Source: Saprospiraceae bacterium (GTDB lineage Bacteria; Bacteroidota; Bacteroidia; Chitinophagales; Saprospiraceae). From it: a DNA stretch of 64,000 nt. The notes beneath the pieces were generated by a model that was given only the letters and a program-made list of their open reading frames with translations, was not told the origin of the DNA and made no database searches. This document shows positions 46,277 to 54,425 of this stretch, piece after piece. Position 1 is the first letter of the stretch. Every line of letters begins with the position of its first letter. The position numbers and the translations under genes are program-made. The stretch covers positions 496,001 through 560,000 of the forward strand of contig JADJPZ010000004.1 in the NCBI GenBank assembly GCA_016713025.1, given 5' to 3'.

Positions 46277-46346
46277 GCTTTTTTAAAAATATGATGTTGC
46301 AACTTCGGAGCACTAACAAAGCCAGAGATCACAAGTTTAAGAATCT

Positions 46347-46985
46347 ATGCCTTTAATATTGACAAAAAATGAAAATGGATTATTCAGATATGGTATATGG
46401 CATCATATCGAAGCTGATGAATTCTTCCTGCAAAGACTTAAATTAAGCAACGCAGAAGAAGCAGAGGTGCAAAATCTGAAAGCAAGAAAAAAAAGTGAAT
46501 GGCTTTGTTCCAGATATTTGCTCACAATAGTGGCTGATCACGAAATACGTGGAGCCTGCCTTAAAGATGAATATGGCAAACCGTATATAGAAGGATCTGA
46601 CGAAAATATATCCATCAGTCATACTTTTGATTACACCGCGGTGATCATCAGCAAAAAATTATGTGGCATTGACATACAGGTTGTTGTGCCCAAAATTATT
46701 GCCATCGGGCCGAGATTTATCAATGAAAATGAATTAAAATACATACCTCAAAACAATAAACTCTACTATTTTCATGTCATATGGGGTGCGAAAGAAGCCA
46801 TGTATAAATGTCATGGTAAAAAAGAGTTGGATTTCAAGAAGCATCTCGAAGTCAGTCCGTTTGATTTTAGCCCGGTTTGTTTCACATTTGAAGGTCGAAT
46901 TCATAAAGATGATTGTATAGTGAAATACAGTTTATTCGCCGAACTTAACGATAAAATAATGACCGTATATGCCGTTGAAAATTAA
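46347..46985 (+). CDS. 4'-phosphopantetheinyl transferase (Sfp superfamily)
   Basis: 212 residues. The N-terminal half has RKKSEWLCSRYLL, the double-fold substrate loop region, then ISISHTFDYTAVIISKKLCG, IDIQ (Asp near 108) and WGAKEAMYKCHGKK (Glu near 149). These are the Sfp motifs that bind Mg2+ and CoA. The usual Glu two residues after the first Asp is a Gln here, a change seen in some subgroups. The enzyme transfers the phosphopantetheine arm of CoA to carrier proteins of fatty acid, polyketide or peptide synthesis. It overlaps or abuts the DUF4348 gene. Confidence 0.87.
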   Translation: MPLILTKNENGLFRYGIWHHIEADEFFLQRLKLSNAEEAEVQNLKARKKSEWLCSRYLLTIVADHEIRGACLKDEYGKPYIEGSDENISISHTFDYTAVIISKKLCGIDIQVVVPKIIAIGPRFINENELKYIPQNNKLYYFHVIWGAKEAMYKCHGKKELDFKKHLEVSPFDFSPVCFTFEGRIHKDDCIVKYSLFAELNDKIMTVYAVEN

Positions 46986-46989
46986 AAAT

Positions 46990-47415
46990 ATGGTTTGGTT
47001 AGTAATTTTCTTGCAATTGTTTGCCAACTCCTGCAAAGACAAAACTAAGCCCCCGGAAGCAGAATCCGCACCAAGTATTGATAAAAGCTTTTTGGCTTTT
47101 TATGAGCAATACAGCAAAGACAGCCTTTTTCAGTTAGAGCATACTGTTTTTCCTCTGGAAGGTATGAAAGCCCGACATGATGAAAATGATATGATTGATC
47201 CGGATTTCAGATGGACTCAGGAAAATTGGGTTTTTCAAAAAGAATTTGACGACTTGAACGGATCATTTACCAGAGAATTTTATAACCTAAATGGGGTCAT
47301 TGTAGAAAAAATTGCCGACAAATCCGGAAATTTTACAATGGAAAGAAGATTTGGAAAACTTTCTTCGGGATGGCATTTGATTTATTACAGGGAAATGGGT
47401 ATGTATGGCAAATGA
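46990..47415 (+). CDS. DUF4348-type lipoprotein
   Basis: 141 residues from the ATG at 46990, 4 bp after the previous stop (an in-frame ATG at 46969 would overlap that gene). Lipoprotein signal VWLVIFLQLFANSC. The mature part FLAFYEQYSKDSLFQLEHTV FPLEG and MERRFGKLSSGWHLIYY fit the DUF4348 fold, a small cystatin/SnoaL-like alpha+beta domain common in Bacteroidota. Function unknown; envelope-anchored. Likely co-transcribed with the phosphopantetheinyl transferase gene. Confidence 0.75.
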   Translation: MVWLVIFLQLFANSCKDKTKPPEAESAPSIDKSFLAFYEQYSKDSLFQLEHTVFPLEGMKARHDENDMIDPDFRWTQENWVFQKEFDDLNGSFTREFYNLNGVIVEKIADKSGNFTMERRFGKLSSGWHLIYYREMGMYGK

Positions 47416-47579
47416 AAAACTGAACGTAATTGTTGAGGTTTGAAAACCAATTCAAAAAAATGCATCATTTTGTAAAAAATGATGGATATTTCATAGGGTT
47501 TAAACCCCATATAGGCTGAATAAATCCTTTATACCAACGCACCTAAGTAAAAACACAGAAACTATTAAATTGGCTTGTT

Positions 47580-47670
47580 GTTATACTAAACAGAAAATTG
47601 AATGTAAAATTTGAAATCATAATTATTTAATTTACAACACATTATGATTTTATTTTTTTGCAGAATATTG
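47580..47670 (+). repeat. 91-bp dispersed repeat, copy 2
   Basis: Counterpart of 42789-42879 in the same orientation, roughly four of five bases identical, here about 155 bp upstream of the metalloprotease start. The remaining part of 47416-47824 holds GGGTTTAAACCC at 47499-47510 and no gene. Confidence 0.65.
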
Positions 47671-47779
47671 TTCACTATAGTTACCAAAATATTAATTGTT
47701 AATGGGATTTTATTTTGTAGGATCGAATTTTAGTTGATTAAAATATCTTTAAAATCAGTTTGATCAGCAACATTTTAAT

Positions 47780-47787
47780 TAATTTTG
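47780..47787 (+). promoter_or_regulatory. -7 box of the large metalloprotease gene
   Basis: TAATTTTG, 38 bp before the ATG at 47825. Confidence 0.4.
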
Positions 47788-47824
47788 TATTTAATTTGAT
47801 ATTTATTTTTAGAGATAATTACCG

Positions 47825-50800
47825 ATGAATAAAATATTTAACCTATTTGTCTTGTGCGCATTTTTACACACTTTGCCTGTGGAAGCACAAAATTTTTGGA
47901 AAAAAATCAAAGAATCTGAAATTTCATTAAGAGATAACAGTACCAGAGAAATCATTCCGACACAATACCAAACTTTTAAGGTAGACTTATCCGGATTACG
48001 GTCCCATTTGCTAACTGCTCCTATGGAGTTTGGTGGAGCAAGGAACGGTGAACCATTTACTGTCGATATGCCTTCGGCCGATGGAAATATTGAAACTTTT
48101 ATAGTCTATGAAGCACCTGTGATGGAATCTGGTCTGGCACAAAAGTTTCGCGATATAAAATCTTATAAAGGATATTCTACAAAAACAAAATTGAATCAAA
48201 TAAGATTTGCTGTCTCCGACAGAGGAGTACATGCGGTCATTAAATCACCATCGGGAGAAGTCTATATAGACCCTTATGCCACAAACAATGCCACTGAGCA
48301 CATCACATATTACACCAAAGACCACATAGATGAGTCGTATAAAAATATAAGCTTGTGTGGAGTGGATGCCACTGAAAAACCTGATAGACAATATTTCCGT
48401 CCTCCAGGCACCAGAAGTGCTCCAGCTGTAGAAATGAGGATTTATAGGGCCGCAGTTGCCTGTACAGGTGAATGGGGTGCCCGACGAGGTACAGTCGCTG
48501 CATGTATCGCAGATATCAATGCTATGATGACCAGACTCAATATGATCTATGAAAATGAACTGGCAGTTCGTTTCGTACTCATCAGCGAAAATGACAAGCT
48601 TATCTTTCTTGATGGTGCAACCGACCCTTATGACACCCCTACAGAAGGTCTGAAATTGGTAGGCTCAAATACAGGTAAACTAAACGCCATCATTTCTTCA
48701 GCAGCTTATGATATCGGGCATGTTCTTTCCACATGTAACGATGTAGGAGGTGTCGCTCAGCTTGGGTCATTATGCCAGAGTAATAAAGGGAATGGAGTAA
48801 CCTGCCACACATCACAATCCATCTCTGTAGTTGTAACGAGGATAGTCGCTCATGAAATAGGTCATCAGTTTACGGCGTCACATTCCTGGAACAGTTGTCC
48901 TTCTTCTGCAACTCAAAGATCTTCCGGAACGGCATTTGAACCAGGTAGCGGATCTACGATTATGTCATACGCGGGCTCATGTGGTTCGGACAATGTCATA
49001 GGTGATAATGAAGATTACTTTCATGTGGGGTCACTCGAGCAGATGTATGCGAAAACACAACCAAGCGGAAATGCGTATAGTTGTGCCCAAAGAATCATTA
49101 CTGCCAACAGACTACCGGTGATCTCTGTCCCAAGTAAAACTTATACCATTCCGGTACTGACTCCTTTTGAACTTGCAGGTACAGCAACTGATGAAGACGG
49201 TGATTTATTGACATATACCTGGGAGCAATATGACATAGGAAGTGTAGCAACTCTAGGTACACCAACTGAAACCGGACCTTTATTCAGGTCGTTCAGACCA
49301 AGTGCCACAGGCAATGTCAGATTTTTTCCCAGAGCTTCAAACTTAACTTCAGGGATTTTTAATGAAAAAACTGAAGTGCTGCCCAATACAACCAGAAATA
49401 TGTCTTTCCAGCTTACTGTAAGGGATAACAATCCAGCTGGCGGTGGCGTCGCTTGGGATGATTATTCTGTAAAAGTGGACGCATTGGTCGGTCCATTTAA
49501 GATCACACATCCGGCCATAGATTTCAGATTTAAAGTCGGAGAAGTCGTGAAAGTAACATGGGATGTAGCAGGAAGCGACAAAGCACCTGTCAACTGCAAA
49601 GCTGTCAATATTTACGGCTCATTCAATAGTGAGCTGCGTACAGGAAGCCCCAACCTTGTACCGTTGGCTCTTAATGTACCCAACGATGGAGAAGAGGAGA
49701 TCATCATACCCAACAGAGTTACAAATTTCTTTAGAGTAGTGATTAAAGCTGCTGACAATATCTTCCTTACAACGGGCACATTACCTTCCAGGATAGAACA
49801 ACCCTCTGTGCCGGGAATTTATTTTGAACCAAATACCAATGAAATAACCATATGTCAACCAAATACCGGAATCATTAATTTTTCTACTTCCGGACTATTT
49901 GGATATACCGGTGATATTAATTTCCAGATTGCCTCTACTCTGCCTTCCGGCATGACTGCTGCATTTGACTTTATCAAAGTGAAAGCAGGAAGTAACAATG
50001 TACTCAAAATAAACACTGGTACAAGTACAGGAAGCATTTCAATCCCCATAACCATAAAAGCAGATGCGCCTGGAATAGCCTCACTAGAAAGAACTGTTTT
50101 GGTGATTATCAAGAGCAACAATATCAACAATATCATAACAAAGGCTCCACAGAATGGTATTTCAGGAGTATCACCCACACCACAGTTTGCATGGGATTTA
50201 AAACCGGATGTTTTGCAATACGAGCTTCAGGTGGCATCAAATCCGGGTTTTGAATCAGCTCAAATTGTATTTAGCAGTATGACTTCTGCAGCATCTGTCA
50301 AATCAGAAATTATTCTTAATAAATCTACTATCTATTATTGGAGGATAAGGGGTTTAAATTCTTGTGGTGAGGGATTATGGTCAGATGTTCGGGTTTTTAT
50401 GACTGAAGCCTTGGCATGTAAAACATATACCTCTGGAGTTCAATCTATCAACATTTCATCATCTGGGAGCCCCACAGTTGATATCCCCCTGCAAGTGGGT
50501 GAAGATGGATCCGCCGTGGACATTAATATAAAACTGATAAGAGGAGAACACAACAGATTAGTTGATCTTGAAGGTTATCTAATAGCGCCATCAGGTAAAA
50601 GTGTAAATCTATGGAGCCGAAAATGCGGAACACAAAAAAATCTTAGTCTTGGCCTCGATGATCAGTCAGCAGAATCATTTCAATGCCCAATAAATACAGG
50701 TAAAATCTACCAACCTGAAAATCCGCTTGCTACTCTACAAAATGAACCAATCAAAGGTGTCTGGAAATTGCAGATTGCTGATAGACAGTCCGGTGAAGGC

Positions 50801-51454
50801 GGCAGGCTTCAGGAATTCAATTTAGAGTTATGCTCCAGTCTGACCGTTTCAAGTCCGTTTATTGTTAAAAACGAAGTACTCAAATTACATCCCGGTAACA
50901 ACAGGATCATTACCGATACTGTATTATTGACATCTGACAATAATAATACTGCAAACCAATTAATTTATACTATTGTGTCATTGCCCAAAAATGCCCAAAT
51001 ATTTATAAACGGAGCAGAGGCAAAGATAGGATCGACATTTAGTCAGGCCGATATTAATAGTGCAAAAATTCTGTACGATGACAATACCGATGTCGAAGGC
51101 AATGACTTTTTTACATTTACAGTGCATGATGGTCAGGGCGGATGGGTTTCAATCACAAGATTTGAAATTCAAAAAAGTAAGAGTTTTATAAATTCGGTTG
51201 ATGATACCAATTGGGGAAAGGATATACACATACATCCTAATCCCGCAAGGGAATCGTTCAGAATCTCTACTACCGGAAAAGTATCTGATTTTAATCAATA
51301 TGAGATTATTGACATCACTGGCAGGAGTATACAAAAAGGAATCCTGACATCACCATCCACAGAAGTAATCATGCAAAATATCCCGGCAGGCATTTATTCT
51401 GTGCAACTGACAAATGGCATCAATAGAGCTTCAAAAAGAATTATTTTACTTTAG
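47825..51454 (+). CDS. Large secreted reprolysin-like metalloprotease with P domain and T9SS sorting domain
   Basis: 1209 residues. Signal peptide to about residue 21 (FVLCAFLHTLPVEAQ), propeptide, then the metzincin catalytic domain with VAHEIGHQFTASHSWNSC (zinc site about 342-353) and the Met-turn IMSYAGSCGS near 380. Ig/PKD-like modules follow (ATDEDGDLLTYTWEQYD). A proprotein-convertase-type P domain lies at about 865-1005 (DLEGYLIAPSGKSVNLWS, GVWKLQIADRQSGEGG), then a cadherin-like repeat (FFTFTVHDGQGGWVSITRFE) and the T9SS sorting domain (IHPNPARESFRI to SKRIILL). It is secreted by the Por system as a surface or free protease. The second reprolysin of the window, 27 kb from the first. 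Confidence 0.92.
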   Translation: MNKIFNLFVLCAFLHTLPVEAQNFWKKIKESEISLRDNSTREIIPTQYQTFKVDLSGLRSHLLTAPMEFGGARNGEPFTVDMPSADGNIETFIVYEAPVMESGLAQKFRDIKSYKGYSTKTKLNQIRFAVSDRGVHAVIKSPSGEVYIDPYATNNATEHITYYTKDHIDESYKNISLCGVDATEKPDRQYFRPPGTRSAPAVEMRIYRAAVACTGEWGARRGTVAACIADINAMMTRLNMIYENELAVRFVLISENDKLIFLDGATDPYDTPTEGLKLVGSNTGKLNAIISSAAYDIGHVLSTCNDVGGVAQLGSLCQSNKGNGVTCHTSQSISVVVTRIVAHEIGHQFTASHSWNSCPSSATQRSSGTAFEPGSGSTIMSYAGSCGSDNVIGDNEDYFHVGSLEQMYAKTQPSGNAYSCAQRIITANRLPVISVPSKTYTIPVLTPFELAGTATDEDGDLLTYTWEQYDIGSVATLGTPTETGPLFRSFRPSATGNVRFFPRASNLTSGIFNEKTEVLPNTTRNMSFQLTVRDNNPAGGGVAWDDYSVKVDALVGPFKITHPAIDFRFKVGEVVKVTWDVAGSDKAPVNCKAVNIYGSFNSELRTGSPNLVPLALNVPNDGEEEIIIPNRVTNFFRVVIKAADNIFLTTGTLPSRIEQPSVPGIYFEPNTNEITICQPNTGIINFSTSGLFGYTGDINFQIASTLPSGMTAAFDFIKVKAGSNNVLKINTGTSTGSISIPITIKADAPGIASLERTVLVIIKSNNINNIITKAPQNGISGVSPTPQFAWDLKPDVLQYELQVASNPGFESAQIVFSSMTSAASVKSEIILNKSTIYYWRIRGLNSCGEGLWSDVRVFMTEALACKTYTSGVQSINISSSGSPTVDIPLQVGEDGSAVDINIKLIRGEHNRLVDLEGYLIAPSGKSVNLWSRKCGTQKNLSLGLDDQSAESFQCPINTGKIYQPENPLATLQNEPIKGVWKLQIADRQSGEGGRLQEFNLELCSSLTVSSPFIVKNEVLKLHPGNNRIITDTVLLTSDNNNTANQLIYTIVSLPKNAQIFINGAEAKIGSTFSQADINSAKILYDDNTDVEGNDFFTFTVHDGQGGWVSITRFEIQKSKSFINSVDDTNWGKDIHIHPNPARESFRISTTGKVSDFNQYEIIDITGRSIQKGILTSPSTEVIMQNIPAGIYSVQLTNGINRASKRIILL

Positions 51455-51516
51455 ACCTGATGATTTTTTTGAAGTTCTGTTTTTCTGAATAAGAAATCCA
51501 TTAAAAACAACATAAT

Positions 51517-52317
51517 TTGCTTGAGTATTTAAAAAGTAAGGAATTTTTAAAACACCTTTTGTGGATCACATTAGGGATAGCAGTTTTATTGTTTTTGATT
51601 CAACTGTGGCTCAGATTTTATACTCACCATGGGCAAAAAATCCAACTTCCCCGTTTCGTCGGAATGGAAATTGAAAAAGCAGCATCTAATGGCAAGAGAA
51701 ATGATTTTGAAATTGTTGTGGCTGATTCAGTATTTATCGTTGGCAAAACAGGCGGTATCATCACAGATCAAAATCCCAAACCCGGAGCATTTGTGAAAGA
51801 AGGAAGAAAAATTTATGTGACTGTAACAAAATTTGGCGTCGAAACCATCAGATTCGGTGATTTACCACCATTATATGGCAATGGTTTTGAACAGAAGAAA
51901 GCAGAATTGAAGTACCGCGACATAGATTTTGTAATAAAAGATTACGCCTTTGATCCCGGAGAACCAGATCATATCCTGGAAGTATGGTATAATGGAGCAC
52001 TGATTCTTTCTAAAGATGTAAGAAATGATGATGTCCAAATTGCAAAAGGAAGTACGCTCGAATGTATAGTTTCTAAAATAGATGGTGGGGAAGTGATTGT
52101 CCCGGATTTGGTATGTTTATCACTGGACGAAGCCAATTTTTTACTTTCAAGTAGCAAGCTGCAAATAGGCGAAATCATAAAAAAGGGACAAAGTGAACCC
52201 GATGCGATACTGTATATTTCATCCCAAATACCACCATTTGATGGTGTAAGTACCATAGCCATGGGTGAAAAAATTACTGTGACAGTAAGTCCAAATAAAC
52301 CTGCTGAATGCAATTAA
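51517..52317 (+). CDS. PASTA-domain membrane protein
   Basis: 266 residues from a TTG at 51517 (no ATG available nearby). One N-terminal membrane helix (LLWITLGIAVLLFLIQLWL) places the rest in the periplasm. Three PASTA-type units follow: IQLPRFVGMEIEKAASNGKR, the middle one around PPLYGNGFEQKKAELKYRDI, and VIVPDLVCLSLDEANFLLSS with ISSQIPPFDGV. PASTA domains bind peptidoglycan fragments and muropeptides. In Bacteroidota these stand-alone PASTA proteins are usually near cell-wall or housekeeping genes; here rhodanese and CvpA genes follow on the same strand. Confidence 0.87.
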   Translation: MLEYLKSKEFLKHLLWITLGIAVLLFLIQLWLRFYTHHGQKIQLPRFVGMEIEKAASNGKRNDFEIVVADSVFIVGKTGGIITDQNPKPGAFVKEGRKIYVTVTKFGVETIRFGDLPPLYGNGFEQKKAELKYRDIDFVIKDYAFDPGEPDHILEVWYNGALILSKDVRNDDVQIAKGSTLECIVSKIDGGEVIVPDLVCLSLDEANFLLSSSKLQIGEIIKKGQSEPDAILYISSQIPPFDGVSTIAMGEKITVTVSPNKPAECN

Positions 52318-52361
52318 ACGAAATAAGAAAATCGTATCCAAAAATCAAAACAGTCTAAAAA

Positions 52362-52661
52362 ATGAATGACATAACAGTCGAAGAACTAAAGCAAAAAATA
52401 GACAACAGTGAAAATTTTATTTTTATTGATGTACGCGAACCTTATGAATACGAAGAATTTAATCTCGGAGCACGACTGATACCAATGGGCAGTTTACCTT
52501 CTGCCTTACCCGATCTGTTGCAATATAAAGATGAAGAAATAGTCATTCATTGCAGGTCCGGAGCGAGAAGCGGTTCTGCCAAAATCACACTTATGAATCT
52601 TGGATTTACCAATGTTCGCAATTTGCTAGGAGGTGTGCTGGATTGGCAAAGGAAATTTTAA
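52362..52661 (+). CDS. Single-domain rhodanese-like protein
   Basis: 99 residues forming one rhodanese domain: FIFIDVREPYEYEEFNLGA, IPMGSLPSALPDLL and the active-site loop VIHCRSGARSGSA with the catalytic Cys near residue 63; NLLGGVLDWQ ends the fold. It can take sulfur as a persulfide from a donor. The loop CRSGARS is a small-molecule rhodanese type. It is probably co-transcribed with the PASTA and CvpA genes (gaps 44 and 24 bp). Confidence 0.9.
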   Translation: MNDITVEELKQKIDNSENFIFIDVREPYEYEEFNLGARLIPMGSLPSALPDLLQYKDEEIVIHCRSGARSGSAKITLMNLGFTNVRNLLGGVLDWQRKF

Positions 52662-52685
52662 ATAGATAAGTAAATCAGTAAAGAT

Positions 52686-53228
52686 ATGATAATTGATCTT
52701 TTTGTAGCAATTGTGATTGCACTCGGATTTTATCTTGGGTATGCACGCGGGCTTATCAAAACAGTTTTTGATAGTCTGTCATTAATCATTGGTATTTTAG
52801 CCGCACTCAAACTATCGCCTTTCATCATTAATATATTGCAGGGTATCATCAAGACAACTCCGGCATTAACATTTATCCTTGGTGTGGTAATCACCTTTAT
52901 AGGCATCATGGCTTTGATCAGGTTTATAGGCAGAAAAATGGAAGACATGCTTGAAGCGATCAACATCAACTTTATCAATAAGATTGCAGGAGGCGCATTA
53001 CAAGGCCTGTTTTTTGCATATCTGTTGAGCTTGGCCCTTTGGCTTGTCAATAGTCTGAATGTACTCAATCCTGAAGCAAAATCAGCATCAATCACCTATC
53101 CTATGCTTGAACCATTGCCTGAAAAAGGGAAGGCCGTATTTACCACATTGAAACCTATGTTTAAAGGATTTTGGGATAAAACACTTGAAACTATGGACAG
53201 CATCAAAGGTGAAAGCAAAACTAAGTAA
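52686..53228 (+). CDS. CvpA family membrane protein
   Basis: 180 residues with four membrane helices: IDLFVAIVIALGFYLGYARG, the SLSLIIGILAALKLSPFI region, LTFILGVVITFIGIMALIRF and FFAYLLSLALWLVNSL. The motif GFYLGYARGLIKTVF near the start is the family hallmark. CvpA proteins are linked to colicin V production in enterobacteria and to envelope homeostasis; no direct activity is known. Soluble C-terminal tail of about 45 residues. Confidence 0.87.
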   Translation: MIIDLFVAIVIALGFYLGYARGLIKTVFDSLSLIIGILAALKLSPFIINILQGIIKTTPALTFILGVVITFIGIMALIRFIGRKMEDMLEAININFINKIAGGALQGLFFAYLLSLALWLVNSLNVLNPEAKSASITYPMLEPLPEKGKAVFTTLKPMFKGFWDKTLETMDSIKGESKTK

Positions 53229-53328
53229 GGAAATCCTGAAAAATATTTAATAAAAATATAAATTTTCTCTTTTACATTTAAATTAAGTTATTTATCTTCG
53301 CTCAATATTTAGATCATAAACATCTTCA

Positions 53329-53823
53329 ATGCTTCGGTTAGCAAATTTCATGTTATTTTTTTTGATGATGTCGGAACTCATGCAGGCTCAGACATTAAAA
53401 GCATTACAGGATAAAGCTACTAAAGTGTATTTTATCGGCGAAGATGAAAAAGAGTATGAAAAACTAGTTAAAAATTATAATTCACTATTGTTTACCGTCT
53501 GTGAAAACAAAATGGAAAAGGCCTACGACAGTTGGTCTTTATTACTTAAAGATATTGATGACTATGCTTCAAAACAAAATTTTGATCTGAAAGGAGTAAA
53601 ACTTTGGTTAAATGTCTTTTGGGACAAGGATGGTTCGATAGATTTTATAGTATTTTACCCCAAACCAAATTCCAAAAATATAAATTATGATCAGTTGAAA
53701 ATTATACTGATAGATTTTGGAAAATCATACCAGTCCCCATTAAAATATACTTCCACTTTTTCGCATTATGGGAGTGCATCTTTCCCCCTTTTCAACAAAT
53801 CCATATCGGGTTCCGAAAAGTAA
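53329..53823 (+). CDS. Hypothetical secreted protein
   Basis: 164 residues. N-terminal signal peptide (FMLFFLMMSELMQAQ) and a mature part of mixed alpha/beta composition: KATKVYFIGEDEKEYEKLVK, WSLLLKDIDDYASKQNFDLK, GVKLWLNVFWDKDGSIDFIV and YQSPLKYTSTFSHYGSASFP. The last two segments resemble the small TonB-C-like or periplasmic beta folds of Bacteroidota, but no family is recognised. Alone on its strand with a weak TATCTTCG box at 53292. Confidence 0.6.
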   Translation: MLRLANFMLFFLMMSELMQAQTLKALQDKATKVYFIGEDEKEYEKLVKNYNSLLFTVCENKMEKAYDSWSLLLKDIDDYASKQNFDLKGVKLWLNVFWDKDGSIDFIVFYPKPNSKNINYDQLKIILIDFGKSYQSPLKYTSTFSHYGSASFPLFNKSISGSEK

Positions 53824-53890
53824 ACTGCATAATATTTTATACACACTTAATATTGTGTGTAAAACGAATTGCACAAATTCATATTTTATT

Positions 53891-54262
53891 CCCCGCTACC
53901 CTCATTCCCTAAAGAGCCTGTCAAGCTACGCTTAAGACGAGCCACCTACTTGTACTTTTCAAAGCGCTGCACTCTACTTTAGGGGCTACCGTTTACACAT
54001 AAGTATGAAAGTTCCGGCATGATAAATATTTGAAAATATTTTTGAGAAAAGTGCCTCTTTTTAACTGTTTTTACCCATCCCCGACCCTTCCCTAAAAATG
54101 GAAGGGTGACTCGCAACGCTTGGCATTTGAACGTAATTCATGAAAAATAGTTTTTATTTTATAAAGAAGGGTTCAGAATCACACACCACCTAAGATGTGT
54201 GTAAACGGTAGCCTTTAAGGGGTCGGGCCTGCATGCGTGCCTTGGCGGGCAGGGGTTATTGA
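53891..54262. repeat. Dispersed intergenic repeat, copy split by a nested element
   Basis: 53891-53951 carries CCTAAAGAGCCTGTCAAGCT and ACGCTTAAGAC (reverse of 25847). 54220-54262 carries GGGCCTGCATGCGTGCCTTG, matching 12285-12325. Between them lies the 53984-54213 element. Confidence 0.6.
53984..54213. repeat. 230-bp element with GGCTACCGTTTACACA terminal inverted repeats, nested
   Basis: GGCTACCGTTTACACA (53984-53999) is exactly complementary to TGTGTAAACGGTAGCC (54198-54213). Flanks TTTAGG and TTTAAGG look like an imperfect target duplication. No ORF. It interrupts the dispersed repeat. Confidence 0.7.
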
Positions 54263-54390
54263 AGCAGATTTAACCTGTATATTTGGACTAATATGTATTC
54301 TTAAATCAAATACTTTATTATTTAAAAAAGTGCTATTATGTTATATACGGACTAAATATTTATTTTTTTCATATATATGATAAAATGATA

Positions 54391-54398
54391 TATCTTTG
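54391..54398 (+). promoter_or_regulatory. -7 box of the 54426 gene
   Basis: TATCTTTG; it overlaps a TTG at 54396 and so points to the ATG at 54426 as the start. Confidence 0.5.
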
Positions 54399-54425
54399 TA
54401 TTTTGATTATGTGATCAATACAACG

